Below are positions 35,681 through 46,404 of a stretch of DNA of 64,000 nucleotides, piece after piece. A model generated the notes under the pieces. That model was not told the origin of the DNA, searched no databases, and saw only the letters and a list, made by a program, of their open reading frames with translations. A program made the translations under genes and the position numbers. Position 1 is the first letter of the stretch; every line of letters starts with the position of its first letter. Where the stretch lies: positions 558,001 to 622,000 of the forward strand of contig NZ_BMCS01000001.1 of assembly GCF_014635305.1 (NCBI RefSeq). Direction: 5' to 3'. This DNA comes from Williamsia phyllosphaerae. Lineage in GTDB: Bacteria; Actinomycetota; Actinomycetes; Mycobacteriales; Mycobacteriaceae.

Positions 35681-35975
35681 CCGCCCCACCCGCCAGTTGG
35701 GCACGTAAAGCCACCAGTTGGGCACTTACGGACGTCGGTTGAGCACGTAAGACCACCAGTTGGGCACTTACGGACGTTGGTTGGGCACTTACGGACGCCG
35801 AGTGGCCGGCTACGGCCGTTGGTTGGGCAGATACGGACGTCGAGTGGGCGACCAACGCCTGAGCAGTGTCCGCAGCCGCCCACTCACGGTCCGCAGCCGC
35901 CCACTCGACGGGTTCACGTGCCCAACTGGCGGGTTCACGTGCCCAACTGGCGGGTTCACGTGCCCAACTGGCGGG
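35681..35975. repeat. Inverted array of 20-22-bp repeats between convergent genes
   Basis: The gap between the regulator stop (35680) and the hspR stop (35976) is filled by repeats. From 35691 to about 35859 eight imperfect units follow the form CCAGTTGGGCACTTACGGA. From about 35868 the same motif runs in the opposite sense, ending in three perfect 21-bp copies of GGTTCACGTGCCCAACTGGC+G at 35911-35931, 35932-35952 and 35953-35973. Left and right halves can pair into long hairpins, so the array may terminate both genes. It encodes chance peptides rich in CPTGG in several frames. There are no unique spacers, so it is not CRISPR. Confidence 0.85.
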
Positions 35976-36359
35976 TCAGGAGCGCTTGCGGCGCGGTTGC
36001 CACACCACCAGCGCACTCGTGCGGGGCACAGGCACCAACTCGGTTCCACGCCGACCACGGGCGGAACGCTCGGCGACCAACTCGTTCTCGAGTTCACGCA
36101 CCCGCTGGGCGAGCGCGTCGACGTGATTGGTCAGGTCGATGATGCGCTTGATGCCCTCGAGGTTGACGCCCTCGTCCTGCGACAGCCGCTGCACCTCGCG
36201 CAGCAGCTCGACATCGCGGGACGAGTAGCGTCGGCCGCCGCCTGCGGCACGCTGCGGGCTGACCAGCCCGAGCCGGTCATAGGTGCGCAGCGTCTGTGCG
36301 TGCATGCCCGCGAGCTCGGCCGCGACCGAGATCATGAACATCTCCTCGCGACCCTCCAT
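35976..36359 (-). CDS. hspR: HspR, MerR-family heat-shock repressor
   Basis: A 127-residue MerR-type repressor. The start at 36359 overlaps the dnaJ stop (TGATG). The N-terminal domain reads FMISVAAELAGMHAQTLRTY, then DRLGLVSPQRAAGGGRRYS, which is the characteristic HspR helix-turn-helix; a coiled-coil helix LAQRVRELENELVAE and a basic C-terminus RKRS follow. HspR binds HAIR sequences upstream of dnaK with DnaK as co-repressor, so the last gene of the operon feeds back on the first. Candidate HAIR sites are present at the dnaK promoter. Its stop abuts the 21-bp repeat array. Confidence 0.93.
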   Translation of the reverse strand: MEGREEMFMISVAAELAGMHAQTLRTYDRLGLVSPQRAAGGGRRYSSRDVELLREVQRLSQDEGVNLEGIKRIIDLTNHVDALAQRVRELENELVAERSARGRRGTELVPVPRTSALVVWQPRRKRS

Positions 36360-37567
36360 CACGCACCGCCCCATCCGGCCCGGGGAGCGAACCCGCTGGC
36401 GCGCTCGGCTTCTGCGTACTCACGCAACTTCTCGGTCGCGGTCTCGTCGAGCTTCGACGGCACCGACACCTTCACCGTGACCAGCAGGTCGCCGGATCCA
36501 CCGGACCGCTTCGTCACGCCGCGTCCACGAACCCGCAGGGTCCGGCCGTCGGAGGTGTTCGGCGGGATCTTGACACCGACGTTGCCGTCGAGTGTCGGCA
36601 CCGACACCGTCGCGCCGAGCACGAGTTCGCCGAAGCTGACCGGCAACTCGACCTTCAGGTCGTTGCCGACGCGCGTGAACACCGAGTCCGTGCGGACGTG
36701 GACGACCACGTACAGGTCTCCCGACGGCGCGCCGCGCAACCCGGCCTCACCCTGACCGGCGAGTCGAATGCGTTGTCCGTCCTCGACTCCCACCGGGATG
36801 CGCACGTTGATGGTGCGGGTGCGCACGGTGACACCGTTGCCCGAGCAGTCGGGGCAGGGATCGTCGATCCGCGACCCGGTGCCCTGGCAGTCGGCGCACG
36901 GCTCGCTGAACCCGAACGCGCCCTGGTTGCGGCTCACGACACCGGCGCCGTTACAGGTCGAGCACACCTTGGGGCTGGTCCCCGGCTTGGCACCGCTGCC
37001 GTGGCAGGTGGTGCAGGGAGCAGGGCTCGTCAGCGAGAGCGACACCGTCGTGCCGAGCGCGGCGTCCCGGAAGCCCAGTGTCGTCTCGGTCTCGAGGTCG
37101 TTGCCGCGCTTGGGGCGTGACCCTCCGCGCGGGGCGCGGTTGAACAGGCCGCCGAACAGGTCACCGAAGTTACCTGCGTCCGCAGCGCCACCGCCGTTGC
37201 CGAACAGGTCGCCGACGTCGAACTGCTGACCACCCGCCGGACCACGTCCGGTGGTGTATCCACCGGGACTCGATCCGTAGGGGAAACCCCCGCCCGCGCC
37301 GTTGCCGCCGCCTCGGAAACGACCGCCCGCGAACATGCTCCGCGTCTCGTCGTACTCCTTGCGCTTGGCGGTGTCGGACAGCACGCTGTGCGCCTCCGAC
37401 ACCCGCTTGAAACGTTCTTCGGCCGCGGCGTCACCGGGGTTGGCGTCGGGATGCAGTTCCCGCGCCAGCTTGCGATACGCCTTCTTGATCTCGTCGGCCG
37501 AGGCGTCGGAAGCGACGCCGAGGTCCTTGTAGAAGTCCTGTTCGAGCCATTCGCGTTGGGGAGCCAT
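36359..37567 (-). CDS. dnaJ: Chaperone DnaJ
   Basis: A 402-residue DnaJ with all domains: the J domain with [19 protein letters not shown] (HPD motif), a Gly/Phe-rich linker ([16 protein letters not shown]), four zinc-finger repeats [26 protein letters not shown] and CPDCSGNG, and C-terminal client-binding domains. It stimulates DnaK ATP hydrolysis and delivers substrates. AGGAGGTG stands 8 bases upstream of the ATG. It follows grpE after 138 bases and overlaps hspR by one base. Confidence 0.95.
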   Translation of the reverse strand: MAPQREWLEQDFYKDLGVASDASADEIKKAYRKLARELHPDANPGDAAAEERFKRVSEAHSVLSDTAKRKEYDETRSMFAGGRFRGGGNGAGGGFPYGSSPGGYTTGRGPAGGQQFDVGDLFGNGGGAADAGNFGDLFGGLFNRAPRGGSRPKRGNDLETETTLGFRDAALGTTVSLSLTSPAPCTTCHGSGAKPGTSPKVCSTCNGAGVVSRNQGAFGFSEPCADCQGTGSRIDDPCPDCSGNGVTVRTRTINVRIPVGVEDGQRIRLAGQGEAGLRGAPSGDLYVVVHVRTDSVFTRVGNDLKVELPVSFGELVLGATVSVPTLDGNVGVKIPPNTSDGRTLRVRGRGVTKRSGGSGDLLVTVKVSVPSKLDETATEKLREYAEAERASGFAPRAGWGGA

Positions 37568-37705
37568 CAGGCGTCACCTCCTCACGTGAGAAACATCGTC
37601 ATCGAAGTCGAATTCGCCCTACCGACGGACCGCACATCGCCGACACGAACCATTGTCGCAGTTCGCGTCGACGATGTGCGGCGTCCGCCTGGTGGGTCGC
37701 CGGGC

Positions 37706-38307
37706 CTAGGCGCCGGCGTCCGCATCGGCCGCGTCGGTCACGGTGACCATCGCGGTCCGCAGCAGCCGTTCGCCGAGGCGGTAGCCCTGCCGGTACACAT
37801 CGCCGATGACCGGGTTCGCACCGTCCCCGTCGTGCTGCACGGCCTCGTGCAGTGCGGGGTCGAACGCATCACCCTGGGCACCGAAGGTGTTGAGCCCCTG
37901 CGACTTCAGCGTGTCGACGATCTTGTCGGCCACGCCCTTGAGCGGGCCGGAGTCGAGATCGCCGTGCGCACGAGCGCGGTCGAGGTCGTCGAGCACCGGG
38001 AGCAGCGAGCTGATCAGCGTCGCCTTTCCGGTCTCGACCGCACCCTGACGCTCGCGGTCGGCACGCCGCCGGTAGTTGGCGTACTCGGCCTGCAGTCGCT
38101 GCAGGTCGGCGAGCAACTCCGCCTCCTTGGCCGATTGCGCCTCCTCCGGCGTGAGCTCGGTCGCGGCGGCACCGTCGGCCTCTCCCGCCTCTGCGGGTTC
38201 GGCGTTCGCCGCCGCCTCCGCCGCTGCGGACACGTCCTCCGGGTTCACCTCCCCGAGGTCGACCGGATCGCCCGGCTCCTCCTGCGGTGTACCCGGCTGG
38301 TCAGCCG

Positions 38308-38311
<4 letters not shown>
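37706..38311 (-). CDS. grpE: Nucleotide exchange factor GrpE
   Basis: A 201-residue GrpE. The first 75 residues are an acidic Ala/Glu-rich low-complexity arm, longer than in Escherichia coli and usual in actinobacteria. The long coiled-coil helix [20 protein letters not shown] and the beta-wing ending [20 protein letters not shown] follow. It releases ADP from DnaK. The GTG start overlaps the dnaK stop (GTGA), so translation is coupled. An acidic tail ends the protein. Confidence 0.95.
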
Positions 38312-40164
<1,853 letters not shown>

Positions 40165-40232
40165 ATCTTCTTACCTCCTACGTATGCGACGCCGGCCGGA
40201 TGTTTGGCTGGCCAGACCACTGACTTCTCGAA

Positions 40233-40253
40233 CCTCAGTGGAGTCCACTCAAC
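40233..40253. promoter_or_regulatory. HAIR-like HspR operator 2
   Basis: CCTCAGT-N7-ACTCAAC matches the HAIR consensus CTTGAGT-N7-ACTCAAG at 11 of 14 positions. It overlaps the last base of the predicted -10 hexamer and the start-point region, where repressor binding would block RNA polymerase. Confidence 0.6.
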
Positions 40254-40281
40254 TACTACGCGAGGAAGTTCATCCCGTCAA
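40253..40281 (-). promoter_or_regulatory. Predicted dnaK promoter
   Basis: On the minus strand TTGACG (40276-40281) and TAGTAG (40253-40258) are spaced by 17 bases, a good SigA-like pair. It lies exactly between the two HAIR sites, about 90 bases upstream of the dnaK ATG. Confidence 0.6.
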
Positions 40282-40285
40282 ATCA

Positions 40286-40306
40286 ATTGAGTGGAGCACG
40301 CTCAAG
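40286..40306. promoter_or_regulatory. HAIR operator 1 for HspR
   Basis: ATTGAGT-GGAGCAC-GCTCAAG matches the HAIR consensus CTTGAGT-N7-ACTCAAG at 12 of 14 positions. It lies directly upstream of the predicted -35 element. Presence of hspR in the same operon makes the assignment firm. Confidence 0.78.
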
Positions 40307-40407
40307 GTTCTCGAGGTGTTCAACTCGCGACCCCGCCGATCTGTTCCCGCTCGGCCGCGGACTTCCTCCCGGGCACCCCGCGCCCCGCGCGGATATAGTC
40401 GGCGGCG

Positions 40408-41370
40408 ATGACTCGCAGACTGTCCCGTCGCACGATCGCGCTGGTCACGGCGGTGCTGGTGCTCATCGTCGCGGCCGGCGTCGCCGTGGGGGTACGGCAG
40501 GTGACCCAGCCGGGTGACGGGGCGAAGGCCACGTCCACCCCGACGTCGGTCACGCCCGAGACGCGCGAGATCAGCGTGCACAGATACCCCTACCTCCCCA
40601 TCGGGACAGGCGATCCACGTCAGGATTACGGCGATCTGTACCTCCCGGCGGGCAACCACGCAGACAACAGCGTCCCGCTGGTGGTGTTGATCCACGGCGG
40701 CGGATGGACGGCGCGGTACGGGAAGACGTACATGGAACCCATCGCGCGGGCGCTGGCCGCCCAGGGCGTGGCCGCCTACAACATCGAGTACCGCCGCATC
40801 GGCTCCGGCGGTGGATGGCCGACCACGTTTCGCGACGTGGCCGCCGCCGTCGACTACGTGCCAACGCTGGATCGACTTAACCCCGAGATCGACACCTCCG
40901 ACTCCACCCTGGTCGGGCACTCCGCGGGCGCGCAGCTCGCGGTGTGGGCGGGCACCCGCAACCCCGCCACCCCGCGCGAATTCGGCGACCCGGGGTCTCG
41001 ATGGAAGCCCACTCGGATCATCTCTCTGGCCGGTCCGTTGAACCTCGAGCGGGCCGCGGACACCGGTGACACCCGGGTCACCCGAATCCTCGGCGGCACG
41101 CCCGCGCAGGTTCCCGACCGCTATCGGGCGGTGGATCCGATCGAGAACATCGACCCGACCGTGCCCGTCACCGCCGTGCACGGCACGGCCGACCGCGTGG
41201 TCTCCCCGTCCCAGTCGATGTCGTTCGTCGCGGCCGTGCAACGTGCAGGCGGGAAGGCTCGCCTCGTCCTGCTGCGGGGGCAGTCCCACTCCGCGCTGGT
41301 GTCGCCGCGATCAGCGGTGTTCCTGCAGATCATCGACATGATCGCGGCGTCGACCCGTCCCTCGGCCTGA
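40408..41370 (+). CDS. Alpha/beta hydrolase (esterase/lipase-like), exported or membrane-anchored
   Basis: A 320-residue hydrolase with an N-terminal hydrophobic anchor (residues 10-30). The oxyanion motif LIHGGGW (94-100) and nucleophile elbow VGHSAGA (Ser172) are those of the HSL/BD-FAE type esterases. Asp262 in VHGTADRVVSP and His294 in RGQSHSALV complete the catalytic triad. A strand-helix segment VAAYNIEYRR follows the HGGGW, as expected. It is divergent from dnaK and shares the intergenic region; the substrate is unknown, probably a short acyl ester outside the membrane. Confidence 0.83.
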   Translation: MTRRLSRRTIALVTAVLVLIVAAGVAVGVRQVTQPGDGAKATSTPTSVTPETREISVHRYPYLPIGTGDPRQDYGDLYLPAGNHADNSVPLVVLIHGGGWTARYGKTYMEPIARALAAQGVAAYNIEYRRIGSGGGWPTTFRDVAAAVDYVPTLDRLNPEIDTSDSTLVGHSAGAQLAVWAGTRNPATPREFGDPGSRWKPTRIISLAGPLNLERAADTGDTRVTRILGGTPAQVPDRYRAVDPIENIDPTVPVTAVHGTADRVVSPSQSMSFVAAVQRAGGKARLVLLRGQSHSALVSPRSAVFLQIIDMIAASTRPSA

Positions 41371-41530
41371 CCCAGCCGACCGCCGTCTCCCGCGCGCGAT
41401 GACAGCGCACCGACAGGTTCCTCACAGGAACGCACGCGATGCTGGACGCATGTCGTCGTCGCACGCCCCGGGCCAGTGGTCCAGGTCACAGCGCTGGGGG
41501 TCGACGACGGGGGCTGGTACCGTCGCCCCG

Positions 41531-42814
41531 ATGCTGACCGCGACCGGCGCGAGCAGTCCGACGACGACGTCGCTCGCCACCTCATCGGCCACCGGTGTCT
41601 CCACGTCAGCGCCGGCCACGACCCGGCGAGGCCATCTGCATCAGCTGGACTTCGTCCGCGGTAGCACCTTCCTGCTGGTGATCTTCTGCCACGTGTTGTC
41701 CAACACGAACAACTCCGACACCAGCGTGCTGGCCAACGCCCTGGGCATGTGGGGTCACTTCACCCGCAACGCCTTCTTCTTCCTCACCGGGTTCGTGCTG
41801 ATGTTCGGCAACTACGACAAGACGGACTTCAGGGCCACCCAGTTCTGGCCGCGTCGCCTCAAGCTCGTGGTGATCCCCTACCTGATCTGGTCGGTCGTCT
41901 ACTGGGGTTACTCGGTGGTGGCCAACGGCGGCTGGTCGGAGATGGGCTTCTGGTTCGAGCAGCTGCGCAACGGTTTGATATGGGGCACAGCCGGTTTCCA
42001 GCTGTACTTCATCTTCGTGATCATCCAGTTCTATCTGCTGTTCCCGGTGATCCTGTGGATCGTCCGGAAGACACGCAACCACCACGTCACGCTGCTGGTC
42101 GCGAGTCTGATCATCCAGCTCGCCGTCCTCTACACGCTCAACCACCTCAGCGCGCCGCAGGGCAGCTGGTTGTACGAGAACTGGTGGCACGCCTACTCGA
42201 CGTTCCTGCCGTACCAGTTCTTCGTGTTCCTCGGTGCGGTTGCCGCAGTGCATCGAGACCGGGTCGACGAGTGGTTGCGCGGACGGGGCTGGTGGATCCT
42301 GGCCGGCGTGATCGCCGGCGGGGTCTTCGCGTACGTCACCTTCTCCGAGCGTCTCGCCGACGGCCAACCGCCCGCGTTGGCCGGGTTCGCGCTCAACCCC
42401 ACGCTGCAGCCGTTCATATTCATGGCCATCGTCGCGCTGTACGCGACGGCGCTGCGGTGGTCGGACCGCCGCGACCGCACGCCGCGGTTCAACAAGGTCG
42501 TCGCCTACGCGTCGAACCGGTCGTTCGCGATCTTCCTGGCGCACGTCTTCGTCCTGCAGCTGCTCATCCTGCCGCGTCTGAACTCCCCCGAGACCCAGGG
42601 CTGGTTCGAGCAGCATCTGGGCGCTCCGTGGGCCACGATCGTCGTCTATCTGCTCACCGTGTCGATCACCCTCGTGATCGCCGAGGGCCTCCGGCGGGCA
42701 CCGTTCGCGCTGTATCTCACCGGGCGTCCGAGAATTCCGGTTCGGGCGAAGAGGACCACCGGGTCGAGCGTCACATCCGACACGTCCCGGCAGGTCGAAC
42801 CTACTCGCGGGTAA
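41531..42814 (+). CDS. Acyltransferase-3 family membrane protein
   Basis: A 427-residue polytopic protein if started at ATG 41531; the frame opens at 41399 and ATG 41453 is possible, and no ribosome site decides. After a Ser/Thr-rich N-terminus, RRGHLHQLDFVRGSTFLLVIF carries the conserved His/Arg region of the acyltransferase-3 family. About ten hydrophobic helices follow, including FFLTGFVLMFG and FQLYFIFVIIQFYLLFPVIL. Such proteins O-acylate sugars or lipids at the membrane. The C-terminal 30 residues are polar. The nearby FeS reductase does not suggest a substrate. Confidence 0.85.
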   Translation: MLTATGASSPTTTSLATSSATGVSTSAPATTRRGHLHQLDFVRGSTFLLVIFCHVLSNTNNSDTSVLANALGMWGHFTRNAFFFLTGFVLMFGNYDKTDFRATQFWPRRLKLVVIPYLIWSVVYWGYSVVANGGWSEMGFWFEQLRNGLIWGTAGFQLYFIFVIIQFYLLFPVILWIVRKTRNHHVTLLVASLIIQLAVLYTLNHLSAPQGSWLYENWWHAYSTFLPYQFFVFLGAVAAVHRDRVDEWLRGRGWWILAGVIAGGVFAYVTFSERLADGQPPALAGFALNPTLQPFIFMAIVALYATALRWSDRRDRTPRFNKVVAYASNRSFAIFLAHVFVLQLLILPRLNSPETQGWFEQHLGAPWATIVVYLLTVSITLVIAEGLRRAPFALYLTGRPRIPVRAKRTTGSSVTSDTSRQVEPTRG

Positions 42815-42873
42815 CCAACATCACCCCAGGTGGCGACTTAGGTCTACCTTCCATGCGAGCACCCGCGTCCAGG

Positions 42874-42892
42874 CCTTACCGTCTAGGTAAGG
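42874..42892. promoter_or_regulatory. Dyad CCTTACC-N5-GGTAAGG upstream of the FeS reductase
   Basis: A perfect 7-bp-arm palindrome with a 5-base centre (GTCTA) lies 51 bases upstream of the TTG start of the FeS reductase gene. It overlaps the likely promoter region and looks like an operator. It does not align well with the IdeR iron box. The regulator is unknown. Confidence 0.5.
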
Positions 42893-42942
42893 ACACCTGG
42901 GCGTCGGCTGTCGTTCGCCCCGGATAGAAAGGCACCACCGCC

Positions 42943-45900
42943 TTGAGCACCACCACCATCACCATCGGCACGATCGCCGCCCTCATCAGTCTCGGCTGCT
43001 GGGCCCTGTTCTTCTCCGGCGTGTGGAAAATGCTCCGCACGATCGCCCAGGGACAGCGCGACACCACCCGACTCACCCCGGTCATCCCGCGCTTCAAGCA
43101 GATGATGATCGAGTTCGTCGCCCACACCCGGATGGTCAAGTTCCGGACCGTCGGCTGGGCGCACTGGCTCGTCATGATGGGCTTCGTCGTCGGCTCACTG
43201 CTGTGGTTCGAGGCGTACGGACAGACCTTCGACCCCGAGTTCCACTGGCCGATCTTCGGCGACACCTTCGTGTGGCATCTGCTCGACGAGCTGCTGGGTA
43301 TCGGCACCGTCGTCGGCATCGTGACGCTGATCATCATCCGTCAGCTCAACCACCCGCGGCGTCCGGAGCGTCTGTCGCGCTTCGCCGGTTCCGGGTTCTT
43401 CGCCGCGTACTTCGTCGAGATCGTCGTCCTGCTCGAGGGCCTGGGCATGATCTTCGTCAAGGCAGGCAAGATCGCGACCTACGGTGACGGCCACGTCGGC
43501 TCGGACTTCTTCACCATGCAGGTCGCGCACATCCTGCCGGAGAGCCCGCTGCTGGTGTCGATCTTCGCGGCCATCAAGCTGCTCTCGGGCATGGTGTGGC
43601 TGGCCGTCGTCGGACGCCGCATCACCTGGGGTGTCGCATGGCACCGCTTCGCCGCGTTCTTCAACATCTACTTCAAGCGCGAGCTCGGCTCGAAGGTCGC
43701 CCTGGGCGCCGCCAAGCCGATGATGTCGAACGGCGAGGTCCTCGTCATGGAGGAGGCCGATCCCGACGTCGACGCGTTCGGCGCGGGCAAGATCGAGGAC
43801 TTCAGCTGGAAGGGCTGGCTCGACTTCACCACCTGCACCGAGTGTGGTCGGTGCCAGAGCCAGTGCCCCGCGTGGAACACCGGCAAGCCGCTGTCTCCCA
43901 AGCTGCTGATCATGTCGTTGCGTGACCACGGATACGCAAAGGCTCCGTACCTGCTCGCCGGCGGCCGCACCGACGCCGCGGGCGACGAGGTCGGACTCGT
44001 CGACGCCGAGGGCAATGTCGATCAGGCCGCGCTGGACAAGATCCCGGCCGCCGCGCGTGCCGAGGCCGCCCGCCCGTTGGTCGGCCCGAGCGAGGGCGCC
44101 ACCGGCGGCGGCATCATCGACGCCGACACCCTGTGGAGCTGCACCAACTGCGGCGCATGCGTCGAGCAGTGCCCCGTCGACATCGAGCACGTCGACCACA
44201 TCATCGACATGCGCCGCTACCAGGTCCTCATCGAGTCGGACTTCCCGTCCGAGCTCGCCGGCCTGTTCAAGAATCTCGAGAACAAGGGCAATCCCTGGGG
44301 CCAGAACTCCAAGGACCGCACCAACTGGATCAACGAGATCGACATCGACATCCCGGTCTACGGCCAGGACGTCGACACCTTCGAGGGCTTCGAATACCTC
44401 TTCTGGGTCGGTTGTGCCGGCGCCTACGAAGACCGCGCGAAGAAGACCACCAAGGCCGTCGCCGAACTCCTCGACATCGCCGCGGTGAACTTCCTCGTCC
44501 TCGGTGAGGGCGAGACCTGCACCGGCGACTCGGCTCGCCGCTCGGGCAACGAGTTCCTGTTCCAGATGCTGGCGCAGCAGAACATCGACACCCTCGGTGA
44601 GCTCTTCGCCACCGCGCCGCAGCAACGCAAGAAGATCGTCGTCACCTGCGCCCACTGCTTCAACGCGCTCGGCAACGAGTACCCGCAGGTCGGCGGCGAG
44701 TACGAGGTCGTCCACCACACGCAGCTGCTCAACCGCCTCGTCCGCGACAAGCGACTCATCCCGGTCGCCCCGGTCTCGGAGAACGTGACCTACCACGACC
44801 CCTGCTTCCTCGGCCGCCACAACAAGGTCTACGAGGAGCCGCGCGAGCTGATGTCCGCGTCGGGATCGGCGTTGCGAGAGATGCCGCGTCACGGCGAGCG
44901 GTCCATGTGCTGTGGCGCCGGTGGCGCCCGGATGTGGATGGAGGAGTCCATCGGCAAGCGGATCAACCTCGACCGCGTCGACGAGGCGTTGAGCACCCTC
45001 GACGACTCCGGCGAGCAGCCCCAGAAGATCGCGACCGGCTGCCCGTTCTGCAAGGTGATGCTCAGTGACGGCACCACCGCCAAGACCAGCGGCACCGACC
45101 TCGAGAACAAGGTCGAGGTCGTCGACGTGGCCCAGCTGCTGCTCGAGTCGGTGACCCGGGGGGCCGCCGAGATCAAGCGTGGCGGACGATTCCTGGGCCC
45201 GACCACGGTCGGCACCGCAACTCTCGACGACACCGACGTCAAGGCAGAGCAGGTCACCGAGACCACGAAGTCGTCGGCTCCCGCCGAGGCCGCAGCCGAG
45301 GCAACCGGGACCGAGACCACGGCGAAGCCGAAGGTCGGGCTCGGCATGGGCGGCGGCATGAAGCGGCCCGGCCAGGCCGCGAAGGCCACCGCGGCTGCGC
45401 CGGCCAAGGATTCGACCGCCGAGTCGAAGGCGGAGCCCGCGTCGTCGAACTCCGCGGAGGCCGTCGAGGCCAAGTCCGCGGCCACCGCGGCGAAGTCGAA
45501 GGGCTTCGGCATGGGCGGCGGCATGAAGCGCCCCGGCCAGGCCGCCAAGGCATCGGCACCCGCCGCCGAGAAGTCCGAAGCACCCGCGGAAGCATCGTCA
45601 ACCGAGACGTCCGCGCAGACCGCGGCACCTGCTGCGGAGCCGAAGTCGAAGGGCTTCGGCATGGGCGGCGGTATGAAGCGCCCGGGCCAGGCCGCCAAGG
45701 CATCGGCGCCGGCCGCCGAGAAGTCCGAGGCACCCGCGGAAGCATCGTCAACCGAGGCGTCCACGCAGGCACCGGCGGAGGCTTCGACGGAGACAGCGGC
45801 ACCCGCTGCGGAGCCGAAGGCCAAGGGCTTCGGCATGGGCGGTGCGAAGCGTCCGGGCCAGGCCGCGAAGGCGCCGTCGAAGCCGGCCGAGGCCGCTCAG

Positions 45901-46404
45901 GCACCGGCTCCCGCCGAGCCGGCCGCCGACGAGGAATCGGCCACCGAGGCCACGGCCGCGGAGCCGGCGCAGGCGCAGGCATCCGCCGCGCCGGAGACCC
46001 CGTCTGCTCCTGCTCCCGAGGCGAAGGCGAAGGGCTTCGGGATGGGCGCGGGTAGGCGTCCGGGTCAGGCGGCCAAGGCACCGGCGAAGCCGGCCGCGAG
46101 CACCCCGGGCGAGCCCGAGAGCAACGGTTCGGCCGAGTCACCGTCGAAGTCCGAGCCGTCCGCGGCGACGTCAGAGGCGAACGGGACGGCCGAAGCGAAC
46201 GGGTCGGCCCAGTCGAACGGTGCGGCCGAGCCCAACGGTGCAGCCGAGTCCAACGGTGCAGCCGAGTCCAACGGTGCGGTGGAGAAGGCCGACACCGATG
46301 GGAGCGACGACTCCGACACGCAGGCGCGGGTCATCACCGAGACGGGGACATCGAAGTCCGCCGGTTTCGGGATCGCCGCGGGAAAGAAGCGACCGGGGTC
46401 GTAA
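42943..46404 (+). CDS. Membrane-bound iron-sulfur reductase (Rv0338c-like) with repeated C-terminal tail
   Basis: An 1153-residue protein, starting at TTG 42943 with AAGG 10 bases upstream and no usable ATG near. Residues 1-230 hold about five transmembrane helices of a NarI-like haem b domain (FRTVGWAHWLVMMGFVVGS). A ferredoxin domain has CTECGRCQSQCP (Cys298, 301, 304, 308) and CTNCGACVEQCPVD (Cys400, 403, 406, 410). Two CCG domains follow, with TCAHCFNAL and YHDPCFLGRH plus MCCGAGGARM, as in heterodisulphide reductase subunit D. From about residue 790 to the end comes an Ala/Pro/Glu/Lys tail with six copies of KGFGMGGGMKRPGQAAKA. It probably links quinol or a soluble donor to a thiol or FeS acceptor. 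Confidence 0.85.
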   Translation: MSTTTITIGTIAALISLGCWALFFSGVWKMLRTIAQGQRDTTRLTPVIPRFKQMMIEFVAHTRMVKFRTVGWAHWLVMMGFVVGSLLWFEAYGQTFDPEFHWPIFGDTFVWHLLDELLGIGTVVGIVTLIIIRQLNHPRRPERLSRFAGSGFFAAYFVEIVVLLEGLGMIFVKAGKIATYGDGHVGSDFFTMQVAHILPESPLLVSIFAAIKLLSGMVWLAVVGRRITWGVAWHRFAAFFNIYFKRELGSKVALGAAKPMMSNGEVLVMEEADPDVDAFGAGKIEDFSWKGWLDFTTCTECGRCQSQCPAWNTGKPLSPKLLIMSLRDHGYAKAPYLLAGGRTDAAGDEVGLVDAEGNVDQAALDKIPAAARAEAARPLVGPSEGATGGGIIDADTLWSCTNCGACVEQCPVDIEHVDHIIDMRRYQVLIESDFPSELAGLFKNLENKGNPWGQNSKDRTNWINEIDIDIPVYGQDVDTFEGFEYLFWVGCAGAYEDRAKKTTKAVAELLDIAAVNFLVLGEGETCTGDSARRSGNEFLFQMLAQQNIDTLGELFATAPQQRKKIVVTCAHCFNALGNEYPQVGGEYEVVHHTQLLNRLVRDKRLIPVAPVSENVTYHDPCFLGRHNKVYEEPRELMSASGSALREMPRHGERSMCCGAGGARMWMEESIGKRINLDRVDEALSTLDDSGEQPQKIATGCPFCKVMLSDGTTAKTSGTDLENKVEVVDVAQLLLESVTRGAAEIKRGGRFLGPTTVGTATLDDTDVKAEQVTETTKSSAPAEAAAEATGTETTAKPKVGLGMGGGMKRPGQAAKATAAAPAKDSTAESKAEPASSNSAEAVEAKSAATAAKSKGFGMGGGMKRPGQAAKASAPAAEKSEAPAEASSTETSAQTAAPAAEPKSKGFGMGGGMKRPGQAAKASAPAAEKSEAPAEASSTEASTQAPAEASTETAAPAAEPKAKGFGMGGAKRPGQAAKAPSKPAEAAQAPAPAEPAADEESATEATAAEPAQAQASAAPETPSAPAPEAKAKGFGMGAGRRPGQAAKAPAKPAASTPGEPESNGSAESPSKSEPSAATSEANGTAEANGSAQSNGAAEPNGAAESNGAAESNGAVEKADTDGSDDSDTQARVITETGTSKSAGFGIAAGKKRPGS
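45331..46404 (+). repeat. Six GFGMGGGMKRPGQAAKA-type repeats in the FeS reductase tail
   Basis: Copies start near 45335 (VGLGMGGGMKRPGQ), 45503, 45653, 45830 (GFGMGGAKRPGQ), 46036 (GFGMGAGRRPGQ) and 46370 (GFGIAAGKKRPGS, the C-terminus). They are separated by Ala/Glu/Ser/Thr/Pro linkers of about 40-110 residues. The last linker has four NGAAESN-like units. Each copy is a basic Gly/Met turn, so the tail presents evenly spaced short binding modules. Confidence 0.8.

Noticed and set aside
35691..35973. CRISPR array
   Set aside because: The repeats are contiguous without unique spacers, change orientation halfway and have no cas genes nearby.
35677..36142. Small frames encoding CPTGG-type peptides in the repeat array
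   Set aside because: The peptides come from translating 21-bp repeats in frames of three; several frames and both strands give similar peptides and none has a convincing start.
42874..42892. IdeR/DtxR iron box
   Set aside because: The dyad has the order CCTTACC...GGTAAGG and does not align with the TTAGGTTAGGCTAACCTAA form without gaps.
43195..44892. A 565-codon open frame on the minus strand
   Set aside because: It lies antisense to the cysteine-motif core of the FeS reductase and has no domain signal.
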